Of a DNA stretch of 36,478 nt, positions 1 through 7,273 are shown in pieces. Positions within the stretch are counted from its first letter, which is position 1, and every line of letters begins with the position of its first letter. The stretch lies in the IMG/VR virus record IMGVR_UViG_3300032116_012984, positions 1-36,478 of that record; one strand, written 5' to 3'. The stretch comes from a virus. The position numbers were made by a program, and so were the translations under genes. Below the pieces are notes generated by a model. It saw only the letters and a program-made list of their open reading frames with translations. It had not been told where the DNA came from and made no database searches.

Positions 1-1
1 A

Positions 2-727
2 CGCACACAGATCATGTTTGCCGATGTGGAGTGGTTGGGCGTGGGCTCGGTGCGTGTGGGTTTTGTAATCGACGGCGCCTATGTTAACTGTCACATATTC
101 AATCACGCCAACCAATCGGGCAACACTAAGGTCTACATGACCACGGCCACCTTGCCCATACGCTATGAAATAACCAACACTGGCGCTGTCGCCGGCGACA
201 GCATGATGACACAGATCTGTAGCACAGTGATCTCTGAAGGTGGATTCCAACTGAGTGGATCAGGCAATCCTCGAGCAGCCAGCCATGCATTGGGCACTCC
301 AGTGCGGTTGCCCAATGATCAGAGTTTTAAACCAGTGATTGCCATCCGCCTCAAAAGCACCAATCTCAATGCCGTGGTCATACCCATAAACTACAGCTTG
401 GTACCTGTGGCTGCCAGCATATTTCAATATCGCATCTATAAAAAAGCCATCACATCAGGTGGAACATGGACGGATTCGGCCGCCGACAGTTCAGTGCAAT
501 ACAACCTCGCTCCCACAGCCTTGGTGTCAGGCGACATTGCTGAACAGTCGTTCATAAACTCAACCAACCAAAGCACAGGATCACCCACACAGGAAATATT
601 CACATTTGAATATCAACTGGAGCGAGAGCCTTTTACTGGCACACCATACGAGTATGTGATTACCATGGCCACAATCGGAACCAACCAAGACGTATATGCC
701 AGCGTAGAATGGCAGGAGATAACATAA
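2..727 (+). CDS. Probable virion structural protein, 5' truncated
   Basis: The reading frame is open from the window edge, so the first visible ATG at position 14 may be internal and the true start is probably upstream. The visible part is about 240 residues, rich in Thr, Ser, Asn, Ala and Val, with few charged residues, no membrane segment and no enzyme motif. This beta-rich composition fits a tail, fibre or capsid-decoration protein, but I do not recognise the family. Its stop overlaps the ATG of the next gene (TAATG), so the two are probably translated together. Structural role is inferred from composition and from the nearby terminase. Confidence 0.5.
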   Translation, partial: RTQIMFADVEWLGVGSVRVGFVIDGAYVNCHIFNHANQSGNTKVYMTTATLPIRYEITNTGAVAGDSMMTQICSTVISEGGFQLSGSGNPRAASHALGTPVRLPNDQSFKPVIAIRLKSTNLNAVVIPINYSLVPVAASIFQYRIYKKAITSGGTWTDSAADSSVQYNLAPTALVSGDIAEQSFINSTNQSTGSPTQEIFTFEYQLEREPFTGTPYEYVITMATIGTNQDVYASVEWQEIT

Positions 728-1431
728 TGAAAAAGTTATTGTTAGTATTATTGTTTACTCCGCTGGCAGCATGGGCACAGATCAACGCTCAATGTCCACA
801 GTTTACTAGCCATGGCACACCTGCTTATCAAGCACAGCCCGGCGATCAAGAACTGTGTAGAACAAACTATGCTGTAATACATCGTTGTTCAGTCAAAGCT
901 CCTGTGGCAGTGTTTGAACATTTAACTGTGGCTTCAATGACAGGTCCTGCCAAACGCAAAGACAACTTCCGTCCTGATCCTGATGTGCATGAACAATGTC
1001 GTGCCACACTGGCAGACTATGCCACCGTGGGACGTACACACGATCGCGGTCACATGGCACCAGCTGGGAACAACACAACCAATGATCAAATCATGAGCGA
1101 GAGTTTCTTCTTGTCAAACATGGTAGCGCAAGTGGCCAACAACAACCGTGGCATTTGGAAGCAGTTGGAAACATGGGAACGTGATTGGGCCAGCAAAGGT
1201 GGTGACTTCTACATCATCTCAGGTGGTATATTTGATCCTGGTCATCCTGTCACAGGCAACAACCTAGGCATACCCACACGTCTATACAAAGTCATACACG
1301 AAAAAACATCAGGGCAGACCATGGCCTACCTAATGCCCAATGCTCCTCTACCCGTGGCGGATTTGCCCAAGTATCAAGTGCCTCTACCAGCAGTAGAAGA
1401 GGCCACTGGCATGCGTTTTCCTTTTAAATAA
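727..1431 (+). CDS. DNA/RNA non-specific endonuclease (NUC family) with signal peptide
   Basis: A 234-residue protein. It starts at the ATG overlapping the upstream stop, which places a classic signal peptide at the N-terminus: two Lys, a Leu/Val-rich core and an AWA|Q cleavage site near residue 17. The NUC active-site motif DRGH is at about 106-109 (catalytic His 109), and the metal-binding Asn and Glu expected in Serratia-type nucleases appear in the NNNRGIWKQLE stretch (about 138-148). The family hydrolyses DNA and RNA with a single bound Mg2+. Export to the periplasm or medium is predicted, unlike the cytoplasmic nucleases normally used by T4-like phages. It may clear extracellular or competitor DNA, or be virion-associated; that role is inference. 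Several Cys residues fit disulphides after export. Confidence 0.85.
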   Translation: MKKLLLVLLFTPLAAWAQINAQCPQFTSHGTPAYQAQPGDQELCRTNYAVIHRCSVKAPVAVFEHLTVASMTGPAKRKDNFRPDPDVHEQCRATLADYATVGRTHDRGHMAPAGNNTTNDQIMSESFFLSNMVAQVANNNRGIWKQLETWERDWASKGGDFYIISGGIFDPGHPVTGNNLGIPTRLYKVIHEKTSGQTMAYLMPNAPLPVADLPKYQVPLPAVEEATGMRFPFK

Positions 1432-1960
1432 CTTTGGATTTTGATTCTTTGAGACCCAGGTAAGCATTCCAGCTGGGATGACGAACACCTGTATAAGTGC
1501 TTTTCACTGAATTGACCAAGGCCCAGTAATTGGGTTTCACTGGAGTTTTGTTTGGCCTCCAGATCTTTGATCCTTTTTCAGCATTGCACTCTTTACATGC
1601 TGTGACACAATTTTCCCAACTGGTAACACCACCGTGACTACGAGGTAGCACATGGTCTATGGTTAGTTCTCGACCGTTGAAAGTGTCATCACAGTATTGG
1701 CAAGTAAACAGATCACGTAGATATAGATTTTGTCTACTGAACCGCATGCCTCCGTTTTTACCAAAACCTCGTTTGGTCACGGCCACAGCGGGTACACGCA
1801 TCTCTAGTCGAGCACTGCGTACAGTCCAATCATCATACCATTCCAGCACTTGGATTTTGTCCAGGAAGAACAGCTTGATAGCAGTTTGCCAATCTATGGT
1901 TGAAAGTGGCAAGTAGTTGACCGGTTGATAGTCCGGTGCTAATATTAGCGTATCGCTCAT
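1424..1960 (-). CDS. HNH endonuclease (McrA-like, two CxxC pairs)
   Basis: A 178-residue protein. The HNH core has CxxC at 87-90, the catalytic Asp-His at 102-103 (TIDHVLPRSHGG), Asn 117 and a second CxxC at 122-125, which together form a zinc-stabilised beta-beta-alpha-metal nuclease. The first 80 residues form a separate N-terminal domain seen in many free-standing phage and bacterial HNH proteins. I chose the ATG at 1960 because the protein then starts at the conserved-looking MSDTLILAPDYQP and lies just after a late-promoter box (CATAAATA); a start further upstream would run through that promoter. The 3' end overlaps the upstream nuclease gene by 8 bp, tail to tail. It could be a packaging-associated nuclease, since the terminase is divergent and adjacent, or a homing enzyme; context does not decide. 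Confidence 0.85.
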   Translation of the reverse strand: MSDTLILAPDYQPVNYLPLSTIDWQTAIKLFFLDKIQVLEWYDDWTVRSARLEMRVPAVAVTKRGFGKNGGMRFSRQNLYLRDLFTCQYCDDTFNGRELTIDHVLPRSHGGVTSWENCVTACKECNAEKGSKIWRPNKTPVKPNYWALVNSVKSTYTGVRHPSWNAYLGLKESKSKVI

Positions 1961-1965
1961 AAGAA

Positions 1966-1973
1966 TATTTATG
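1966..1973 (-). promoter_or_regulatory. T4-like late promoter for HNH gene
   Basis: The minus strand reads CATAAATA, one base off the T4 late consensus TATAAATA. The ATG of the HNH gene follows after 5 nt, so a T4-type start site (about the sixth base after the box) falls on the start codon. No Shine-Dalgarno is present. Confidence 0.65.
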
Positions 1974-1998
1974 TGTGTATATTTTGGTAAGTAATTGT

Positions 1999-3564
1999 AT
2001 GTCAAAGAGTTTAGAAGGTGTACTGGTAAAAGCCCCGCATAGGCGGCATCCTTATACCGAACAACAAATAGATGAATTTGTGGCTTGCGCTGATCCTGTA
2101 ATGGGTCCGCAATACTTCATGAGTCATTTCTTCTACATCCAACATCCCTTGCATGGCAAGATGTTGTACCAGCCCTATGAATTCCAAGATCGACTGATAG
2201 AAACATATCACAATTATAGATTCTCTATCTCCATGATGCCTAGGCAAACGGGTAAATCGACTTCGGCCGCAGGCTATCTTTTGTGGTATGCTATGTTTGT
2301 GCCAGACTCCACAATCCTTGTGGCCGCACACAAGTATTTGGGTGCGCAGGAGATCATGCAACGTGTACGCTATGCCTATGAAGCCTGCCCAGATCACATC
2401 CGAGCTGGTGTGACAAGTTATAACAAAGGAAGCATAGAGTTTGACAACGGCAGTCGAATAGTAGCACAAACCACTACAGAAAACACAGGTCGTGGTATGT
2501 CAATTACACTCCTATACTGTGACGAGTTTGCATTCGTGCGACCCACCATAGCCAAAGAGTTCTGGACTTCCATTACCCCCACACTGTCAACAGGTGGTAA
2601 AGCAATCATAACATCAACACCCAACTCAGACGAAGATCAGTTTGCGTTGATCTGGAAGATGGCCAACAAGCTGGAAGATGAATACGGCAATCCCACAGAA
2701 ATGGGACAGAACGGATTCCGTGCTTTCCGTGCATTCTGGAGAGAGCATCCTGACAGAGACGATGCTTGGGCGTCACAACAACGTGCCATACTGGGCGAAG
2801 AACGTTTCCGCAGAGAAATGGACTGTGAATTCATCATTGACGATGAAACCTTGATTGCTCCTACCAAACTGATTGATCTAACATCGCAGGATCCTTTGTA
2901 CAAAACAGGACAGGTGCGTTGGTTCAAACGGCCACAACCGGGTAACATATATGCAGTGGCTCTTGACCCTAGTCTAGGCACAGGAGGAGATCCTGCGGCC
3001 ATACAGGTGTATGAAGCCAACACCACTGAGCAAGTAGCAGAATGGCGGCACAATAGAACTGATATTCCAAGCCAAGTACGCATTCTTGCCGACGTTTGCC
3101 GACACATCAACGAGTCTGTAAAAGATTCAAAAAGCATCTACTTCACTGTAGAAAACAATACCATTGGAGAAGCCGCACTGATATCCATAGCAGAATACGG
3201 GGAAGAAAACATACAAGGCTACTTCCTCAGCGAGCCCAACGGCGGTAGTGGCCGCAGATATCGCAAAGGATTCAACACCACAAATAGGCCCAAACTAGCG
3301 GCCTGCGCCAAACTGAAAAACTTGATAGAAACAGGTCGTATGAAAATACATTCTGCCAGTTTAATAACCGAACTCAAGAGCTTTATTGCACACGGTGCAG
3401 GATATGCCGCAAAAGTGGGCGAAACAGACGATCTTGTCATGGCCACAATCCTAGCAGTGCGCATGATGCAACTGCTACAGAGCTATCATGCAGAGTTAGA
3501 CACACAACTGCGCGATCACAGCGATAACATGATAGAACCCATGCCCTTTGTTGCTGTATTCTAA
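1999..3564 (+). CDS. 17: Large terminase subunit (gp17-like packaging ATPase-nuclease)
   Basis: A 521-residue protein, somewhat shorter than T4 gp17 (610). The N-terminal ATPase has a Walker A-type P-loop at about 80-88 (MPRQTGKST), Walker B LLYCDE at 171-176 with catalytic Glu 176, and a coupling motif TSTPNS at about 205-210. The C-terminal RNase H-fold nuclease shows its first Asp in ALDPSLGTGGD (about 321-331), a central Glu in FTVEN, and a late Asp in ETDDLVMATI. It cuts concatemeric DNA and pumps it into the prohead. I chose ATG 1999 over the in-frame GTG at 1975 because there is no ribosome site before the GTG; only a weak GGTAAG precedes the ATG. The small terminase subunit is not in this window. 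Confidence 0.96.
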   Translation: MSKSLEGVLVKAPHRRHPYTEQQIDEFVACADPVMGPQYFMSHFFYIQHPLHGKMLYQPYEFQDRLIETYHNYRFSISMMPRQTGKSTSAAGYLLWYAMFVPDSTILVAAHKYLGAQEIMQRVRYAYEACPDHIRAGVTSYNKGSIEFDNGSRIVAQTTTENTGRGMSITLLYCDEFAFVRPTIAKEFWTSITPTLSTGGKAIITSTPNSDEDQFALIWKMANKLEDEYGNPTEMGQNGFRAFRAFWREHPDRDDAWASQQRAILGEERFRREMDCEFIIDDETLIAPTKLIDLTSQDPLYKTGQVRWFKRPQPGNIYAVALDPSLGTGGDPAAIQVYEANTTEQVAEWRHNRTDIPSQVRILADVCRHINESVKDSKSIYFTVENNTIGEAALISIAEYGEENIQGYFLSEPNGGSGRRYRKGFNTTNRPKLAACAKLKNLIETGRMKIHSASLITELKSFIAHGAGYAAKVGETDDLVMATILAVRMMQLLQSYHAELDTQLRDHSDNMIEPMPFVAVF

Positions 3565-3570
3565 TAAATA
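3563..3570 (+). promoter_or_regulatory. T4-like late promoter overlapping terminase stop
   Basis: AATAAATA, whose first two bases belong to the terminase TAA stop codon. The ATG of the next gene follows after 7 nt with no Shine-Dalgarno. Confidence 0.6.
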
Positions 3571-3577
3571 CTAAACT

Positions 3578-4984
3578 ATGAGTCAATCCAACACAGCCTC
3601 CCAACAACTTTACGATTTGCTAGTCAGCAGAGATTTTGATCCAGAAGCCTTGGATGCTACAGGCAAACCTGCAGACGATCCTGCTGATGCTGAAATCATC
3701 AGCTTTGACTACAAAACCGATGAGAAAAACTACGGTGCTGTGGTATTGGTGCTGGACGGTGACAACAACTTAGATATCTACTTTGGCGACAACATGGGTC
3801 GCGCCATGGAAGGCGATGACCGCAGTGAGTGGTACGATTTCCTTTACCTTGTGCGTATGTTTGCCAAGCGTAACTTGCTGACATTCAGCCTTAAAAATCT
3901 ATCCAGACTCAAATACAACATGAAGACCATGGCTGCTGTAAAAGAAAGTATCTTTGAAGGCTACTACGGATCTCGTAAAATCAGCTACAGCGACCAACCG
4001 CAGAAAACAAGACTGCGTATCAAACACAGCAAAGACCTTGAAGAAGGTGAAGCACGATATCGCAACATTGAAAGCATCTATGTTGAAAATGCACAAGGCG
4101 AAAGATTCAAAGTACCTAGTCGTAGTTTGATGCACGGTCGTATGATAGCACGACATGTGGCCGAAGGTGGCAATCCCTACGATGCCTTTGGCCAGCATAT
4201 CAACGAAATGGTCGAAGAGATGCACACATTGGCAAACTTTGTGAGAGCATCCAAAAACAAGAACTACGATGGCGATGCCAATCACATGGTAGAGTCTGCC
4301 ATACGTCATTACTCTGAACTCAAAGCCAAGGCCAAACGCATGATTGGACGCCGTGGCTATCATGAAGCACGTGAACAGTTTGATCCTGCAGAGATTACTC
4401 CAGTGAACGAAGCAGTAGAGACCATTAGAGAATTATTTGTACAACACACATTGGATCCTCGCATAGAACACGCATTGCCACTGTTGGCAAAACTACAAGA
4501 AGCACCAATGAAAGAAGCTGATCAATTTGCATCTTGGGCAGACAACATCATGGAAGGCACCTGGGCATTACCAGAAACTCCAGAATCAGTTAAAAAATTA
4601 CAAGACCTAATGAGCAAAGATCTCATTGTTGGTCCCGATGCTACCAATGCCACAGAACAATTATATGATCTAGTGGGTGATGATGTGTTGTTTGATATCC
4701 TGGAAGAGATTGCAGAAATCAATCCTGACGCCAATGTCTGGGATGACGCTCGTGTACAACGACGTTTTGACGAACTAGGTATCCCCATGGCAGATATCAC
4801 TGATCAAGCAGACTTTGACAACAGCTATGACGCTGATAACACAGACACACAACAAGTAAAAGAAAGTTCATGCAACATGACTCGTGAAGGAACAGAGTGT
4901 CCTGTGCATGGCATGAACGAGTGTGGCATGTACGAACACAAAACTGAGCTAGAAAGAATTAGATCACTCGCCGCAGTACAATGA
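3578..4984 (+). CDS. Conserved phage protein of unknown function with C-terminal Cys/His cluster
   Basis: A 468-residue acidic protein that I cannot assign to a function. The first 110 residues contain an alternating hydrophobic stretch (YGAVVLVLDGDNNLDIYFG) and a WYDFLYLVRMFAKRNLL segment. The middle is helical and charged, with MHGRMIARHV and HYSELKAKAKRMIGRRGYHEAR. The C-terminus carries C432-x8-C441-x2-H444-x4-C449-x4-H454, a plausible zinc-binding knuckle. It lies directly after the terminase behind its own late-promoter box, so it is probably made late and may be a virion or assembly protein; that is inference. It overlaps the next gene by ATGA. Confidence 0.8.
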   Translation: MSQSNTASQQLYDLLVSRDFDPEALDATGKPADDPADAEIISFDYKTDEKNYGAVVLVLDGDNNLDIYFGDNMGRAMEGDDRSEWYDFLYLVRMFAKRNLLTFSLKNLSRLKYNMKTMAAVKESIFEGYYGSRKISYSDQPQKTRLRIKHSKDLEEGEARYRNIESIYVENAQGERFKVPSRSLMHGRMIARHVAEGGNPYDAFGQHINEMVEEMHTLANFVRASKNKNYDGDANHMVESAIRHYSELKAKAKRMIGRRGYHEAREQFDPAEITPVNEAVETIRELFVQHTLDPRIEHALPLLAKLQEAPMKEADQFASWADNIMEGTWALPETPESVKKLQDLMSKDLIVGPDATNATEQLYDLVGDDVLFDILEEIAEINPDANVWDDARVQRRFDELGIPMADITDQADFDNSYDADNTDTQQVKESSCNMTREGTECPVHGMNECGMYEHKTELERIRSLAAVQ

Positions 4985-5556
4985 ACTGTTATCGCGTAAA
5001 TTCTCAGCTTTGGCTCACTGACAATTTTTTCTCTCCAGAACGTTTTGCGGAGATTAAAAATCTCTATCGCAACAATCGTGTGCCATTTACCATGCAGTAC
5101 GACAACAGATTGTTGACACCTTGGGACTCCACTCCTGAACTACAACAAATAGTACAACAACAAACCGATCAAATATCAAACATAGTAGGGCAACCGTTGT
5201 CACCGCAGGTGGCCTACGTCAGTATTGATCTAGCTGGCAGTTCAATCATGATGCACAGACTACATCCTGACATCTATGTACAGGTACAGATAGTGTTGGG
5301 CGAGACTTCAAATGCCATGATGGATTTTGCTTTTTGTCACGAAACCGAAGTAAATCAAACTTCGCAAGTAGATTATCAACCCAATCGTCGACTCACTAGG
5401 CATGATGTAGACATAGCACATTATCGTCCCAATGCCGCTTCAATCTATGTCAATCAACCTCGTGGATTTGTGGGCATGCTTGGAAGAGTTCCGGATAACA
5501 CAGTTAGAGAAGTTCTGGTGCTCAGTTACACACGTTGTACTGAAACACAACACTAG
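4981..5556 (+). CDS. 2OG-Fe(II) oxygenase-like protein, probably catalytically degenerate
   Basis: A 191-residue protein. It opens with a segment resembling prolyl-4-hydroxylase-type oxygenases (LWLTDNFFSPERFAEIKNLY, 10-29) and has an HxD at His95-Pro-Asp97. The distal half (about 157-183) has an Arg (176) before VLVLSY in the place of the 2-oxoglutarate anchor, but no His where the third iron ligand is expected (RGFVGMLGR). It may therefore be inactive or use another ligand. The N-terminal segment and HxD spacing resemble the minus-strand gene that converges on it, suggesting an inverted paralogous pair. It overlaps the upstream gene by ATGA and the convergent gene by 35 bp. The family call is moderate. 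Confidence 0.55.
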   Translation: MNCYRVNSQLWLTDNFFSPERFAEIKNLYRNNRVPFTMQYDNRLLTPWDSTPELQQIVQQQTDQISNIVGQPLSPQVAYVSIDLAGSSIMMHRLHPDIYVQVQIVLGETSNAMMDFAFCHETEVNQTSQVDYQPNRRLTRHDVDIAHYRPNAASIYVNQPRGFVGMLGRVPDNTVREVLVLSYTRCTETQH

Positions 5557-6085
5557 TTCTAGTCCCTGATCCTTGTATTACCTGATGCAGTTTTGAATCC
5601 ACATTGAGGTTGATATAGCCGTGATTTGGTTTTATTGCAATTTCATATGCAGGATCAACGTGCATGAATTCAACACCGTGGCAGGGTTGATCTGATCCAG
5701 AATGCACATCCACATACACTTGATAGGTCACAACAATGTCTAGGGAATCTGAGTGTGGCTGACAACCAAAGTTAGGCAGATCCAGCCAGTACTTCACAAT
5801 CATAAGGTTGAGATCTTTTCCGGTGAGCTTGTTGAGTTCAGGAATAATGTCCAACCCAATCTGTTGTAAACGATTGTAATCCGTTCCGGGTTTCAACCAT
5901 AATCTATGATGTGGCCTAGTGACTTCAAATTCGTTGCCTTCGTTGATCACAATGTCTTGTAACCATTTCAATGTGTCGGAAGAGAAGCACTGATCTATTT
6001 CCCAACAGTTTGGAGCCACTGATTTGACTAAACTGATTTCGTCATATATCTTGACTTGCTGTGCAGATGTGTTATACTGTGTCAT
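5522..6085 (-). CDS. 2OG-Fe(II) oxygenase-like protein with intact metal triad
   Basis: A 187-residue protein. The predicted iron ligands are His111-x-Asp113 and His167, with Arg176 as the 2-oxoglutarate anchor (HQVIQGSGTRTSVVFQY), the usual double-stranded beta-helix layout of prolyl-4-hydroxylase-like enzymes. Such enzymes hydroxylate protein side chains, nucleobases or small molecules; the substrate here is unknown. I chose ATG 6085 because a late-promoter box (CTTAAATA) ends 7 nt before it; a start at 6124 would place the promoter inside the gene. Its 3' end overlaps the convergent degenerate paralogue by 35 bp. Confidence 0.7.
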   Translation of the reverse strand: MTQYNTSAQQVKIYDEISLVKSVAPNCWEIDQCFSSDTLKWLQDIVINEGNEFEVTRPHHRLWLKPGTDYNRLQQIGLDIIPELNKLTGKDLNLMIVKYWLDLPNFGCQPHSDSLDIVVTYQVYVDVHSGSDQPCHGVEFMHVDPAYEIAIKPNHGYINLNVDSKLHQVIQGSGTRTSVVFQYNVCN

Positions 6086-6092
6086 ATGCTGA

Positions 6093-6100
6093 TATTTAAG
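6093..6100 (-). promoter_or_regulatory. T4-like late promoter for minus-strand oxygenase gene
   Basis: The minus strand reads CTTAAATA, followed by 7 nt and the ATG at 6085. No ribosome-binding site is visible, so the predicted leader is about 2 nt. Confidence 0.6.
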
Positions 6101-6134
6101 TGCGTAACTCAAAAGTCTAAACAAAAATTACCTT

Positions 6135-6163
6135 TTGACGTTGACATGCTAAATATCTATGCT
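6135..6163 (+). promoter_or_regulatory. sigma70 promoter for gp32, overlapping a late box
   Basis: TTGACG (6135-6140), a 17-bp spacer, and TATGCT (6158-6163). A late-type CTAAATA box lies inside the spacer at 6149-6155. The gene could thus be read early by host polymerase and again by the late machinery. The leader is about 62 nt and contains a small hairpin TATGC-aag-GCATA (6179-6191) and an AU-rich stretch before the Shine-Dalgarno. Confidence 0.7.
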
Positions 6164-6231
6164 ACACTCAGTTGGGTGTATGCAAGGCATATATAGGCAA
6201 TTTAAAATTTCTTGAAAGGACAATTTCTATT

Positions 6232-7221
6232 ATGGCATCATTATCTGAAATCCGCGCTAGACTGCAAGCCGCAGAGTCTAACAAAGGCGGTAATCAACAA
6301 GCAGGCGGCGACAACGCAATTTACCCCCATTGGAATATCGCAGAAGGCGCAAGTGCAACACTTCGTTTCCTTCCTGACGGTGATTCAAAGAACACTTTCT
6401 TCTGGGTAGAACGTGCAATGATCAAACTTCCATTCAACGGCATCAAAGGCGAAATGGACTCTAAACAAGTTCAAGTTCAAGTTCCTTGCGTTGAGATGTG
6501 GGGCGAGGCTTGCCCAATCCTAGCAGAAGTACGCACATGGTTCAAAGACAAAGCTCTTGAAGACATGGGTCGTAAGTATTGGAAAAAGCGTAGCTACATC
6601 ATGCAAGGCTTTGTTCGTGAGAACCCACTTGCTGATGACAAGAATCCTGAAAATCCAATTCGCCGATTCATCATTGGCCCTCAGATTTTCCAAACAATCA
6701 AATCAGCACTCATGGATCCAGAATTGGAAGAGTTGCCAACTGATTTGATGCGTGGTCTGGATTTCCGTATCACCAAGACATCAAAAGGTGGATACGCAGA
6801 CTACTCCACAAGTAAATGGGCTCGTAAGGAAAGTGCATTGACTGAAGCAGAACAAGCCGGAATTGAAGCTCATGGTTTGTTTACGCTCTCCGACTTCCTT
6901 CCTAAGAAACCATCAGAGGCTGAACTCAAAGTTATCAAAGAAATGTTTGAAGCTTCAGTGGATGGCAAACCTTACGATCCTGACCGTTGGGGTGCGTACT
7001 TCCGCCCTGCTGGTGTGTCGGCTCCGCAAGGTTCTTCCGCAGGCTCTGAAACTGTAGCAGAACAAGCCGCACCAGTGGCCAAGGCCGCGCCTGTTTCTTC
7101 TACCAGCTCGTTTGATGAAGAAGACGATGCACCGGCTGCCACAGCACCGGTTGAAGCCAAACCAACTCAGAAGGCTGAGGACATTTTGGCAATGATTCGC
7201 GCTCGTCAGAACAAGCAGTAA
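6232..7221 (+). CDS. 32: Single-stranded DNA-binding protein gp32
   Basis: A 329-residue protein. The core matches T4-like gp32: WNIAEGASATLRFLPDG (34-50), FFWVERAMIKLPFNG (56-70), a Cys pair at 86 and 94, FVRENPLADDKNPENPIRRF (about 127-146) and DFRITKTSKGGYADY. It coats replication and recombination intermediates and recruits UvsX, UvsY, primase and helicase. The C-terminus has the expected acidic segment (SSFDEEDDAP), then a basic tail. The T4 zinc site is His-Cys-Cys-Cys with a CxxC; here there is only C-x7-C with no CxxC, so zinc binding is doubtful. ATG 6232 is supported by GAAAGGA at 6214-6220. Confidence 0.95.
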   Translation: MASLSEIRARLQAAESNKGGNQQAGGDNAIYPHWNIAEGASATLRFLPDGDSKNTFFWVERAMIKLPFNGIKGEMDSKQVQVQVPCVEMWGEACPILAEVRTWFKDKALEDMGRKYWKKRSYIMQGFVRENPLADDKNPENPIRRFIIGPQIFQTIKSALMDPELEELPTDLMRGLDFRITKTSKGGYADYSTSKWARKESALTEAEQAGIEAHGLFTLSDFLPKKPSEAELKVIKEMFEASVDGKPYDPDRWGAYFRPAGVSAPQGSSAGSETVAEQAAPVAKAAPVSSTSSFDEEDDAPAATAPVEAKPTQKAEDILAMIRARQNKQ

Positions 7222-7226
7222 ACATC

Positions 7227-7234
7227 TGTAAATA
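7227..7234 (+). promoter_or_regulatory. Possible late promoter between gp32 and radical-SAM gene
   Basis: TGTAAATA, just after the gp32 stop and immediately before the hairpin at 7236-7260. A T4-type start (about 7240) would fall inside the 5' arm of that hairpin, so late transcripts would lack the complete stem. The match to the consensus is weaker than at other sites. Confidence 0.4.
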
Positions 7235-7235
7235 A

Positions 7236-7260
7236 CGCCACAAGGTTAATTCTTGTGGCG
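7236..7260 (+). terminator. Hairpin after gp32, possible terminator
   Basis: A perfect 9-bp stem CGCCACAAG (7236-7244), a 7-nt loop and CTTGTGGCG (7252-7260), followed by a moderately U-rich stretch (tttactaatttt). It may end the gp32 transcript or protect its 3' end. The U tract is interrupted, so termination may be partial. Confidence 0.6.
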
Positions 7261-7273
7261 TTTACTAATTTTA

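Noticed and set aside
1938-1949. Palindrome GCTAATATTAGC as an operator
   Set aside because: It lies inside the HNH coding sequence and has no second copy nearby.
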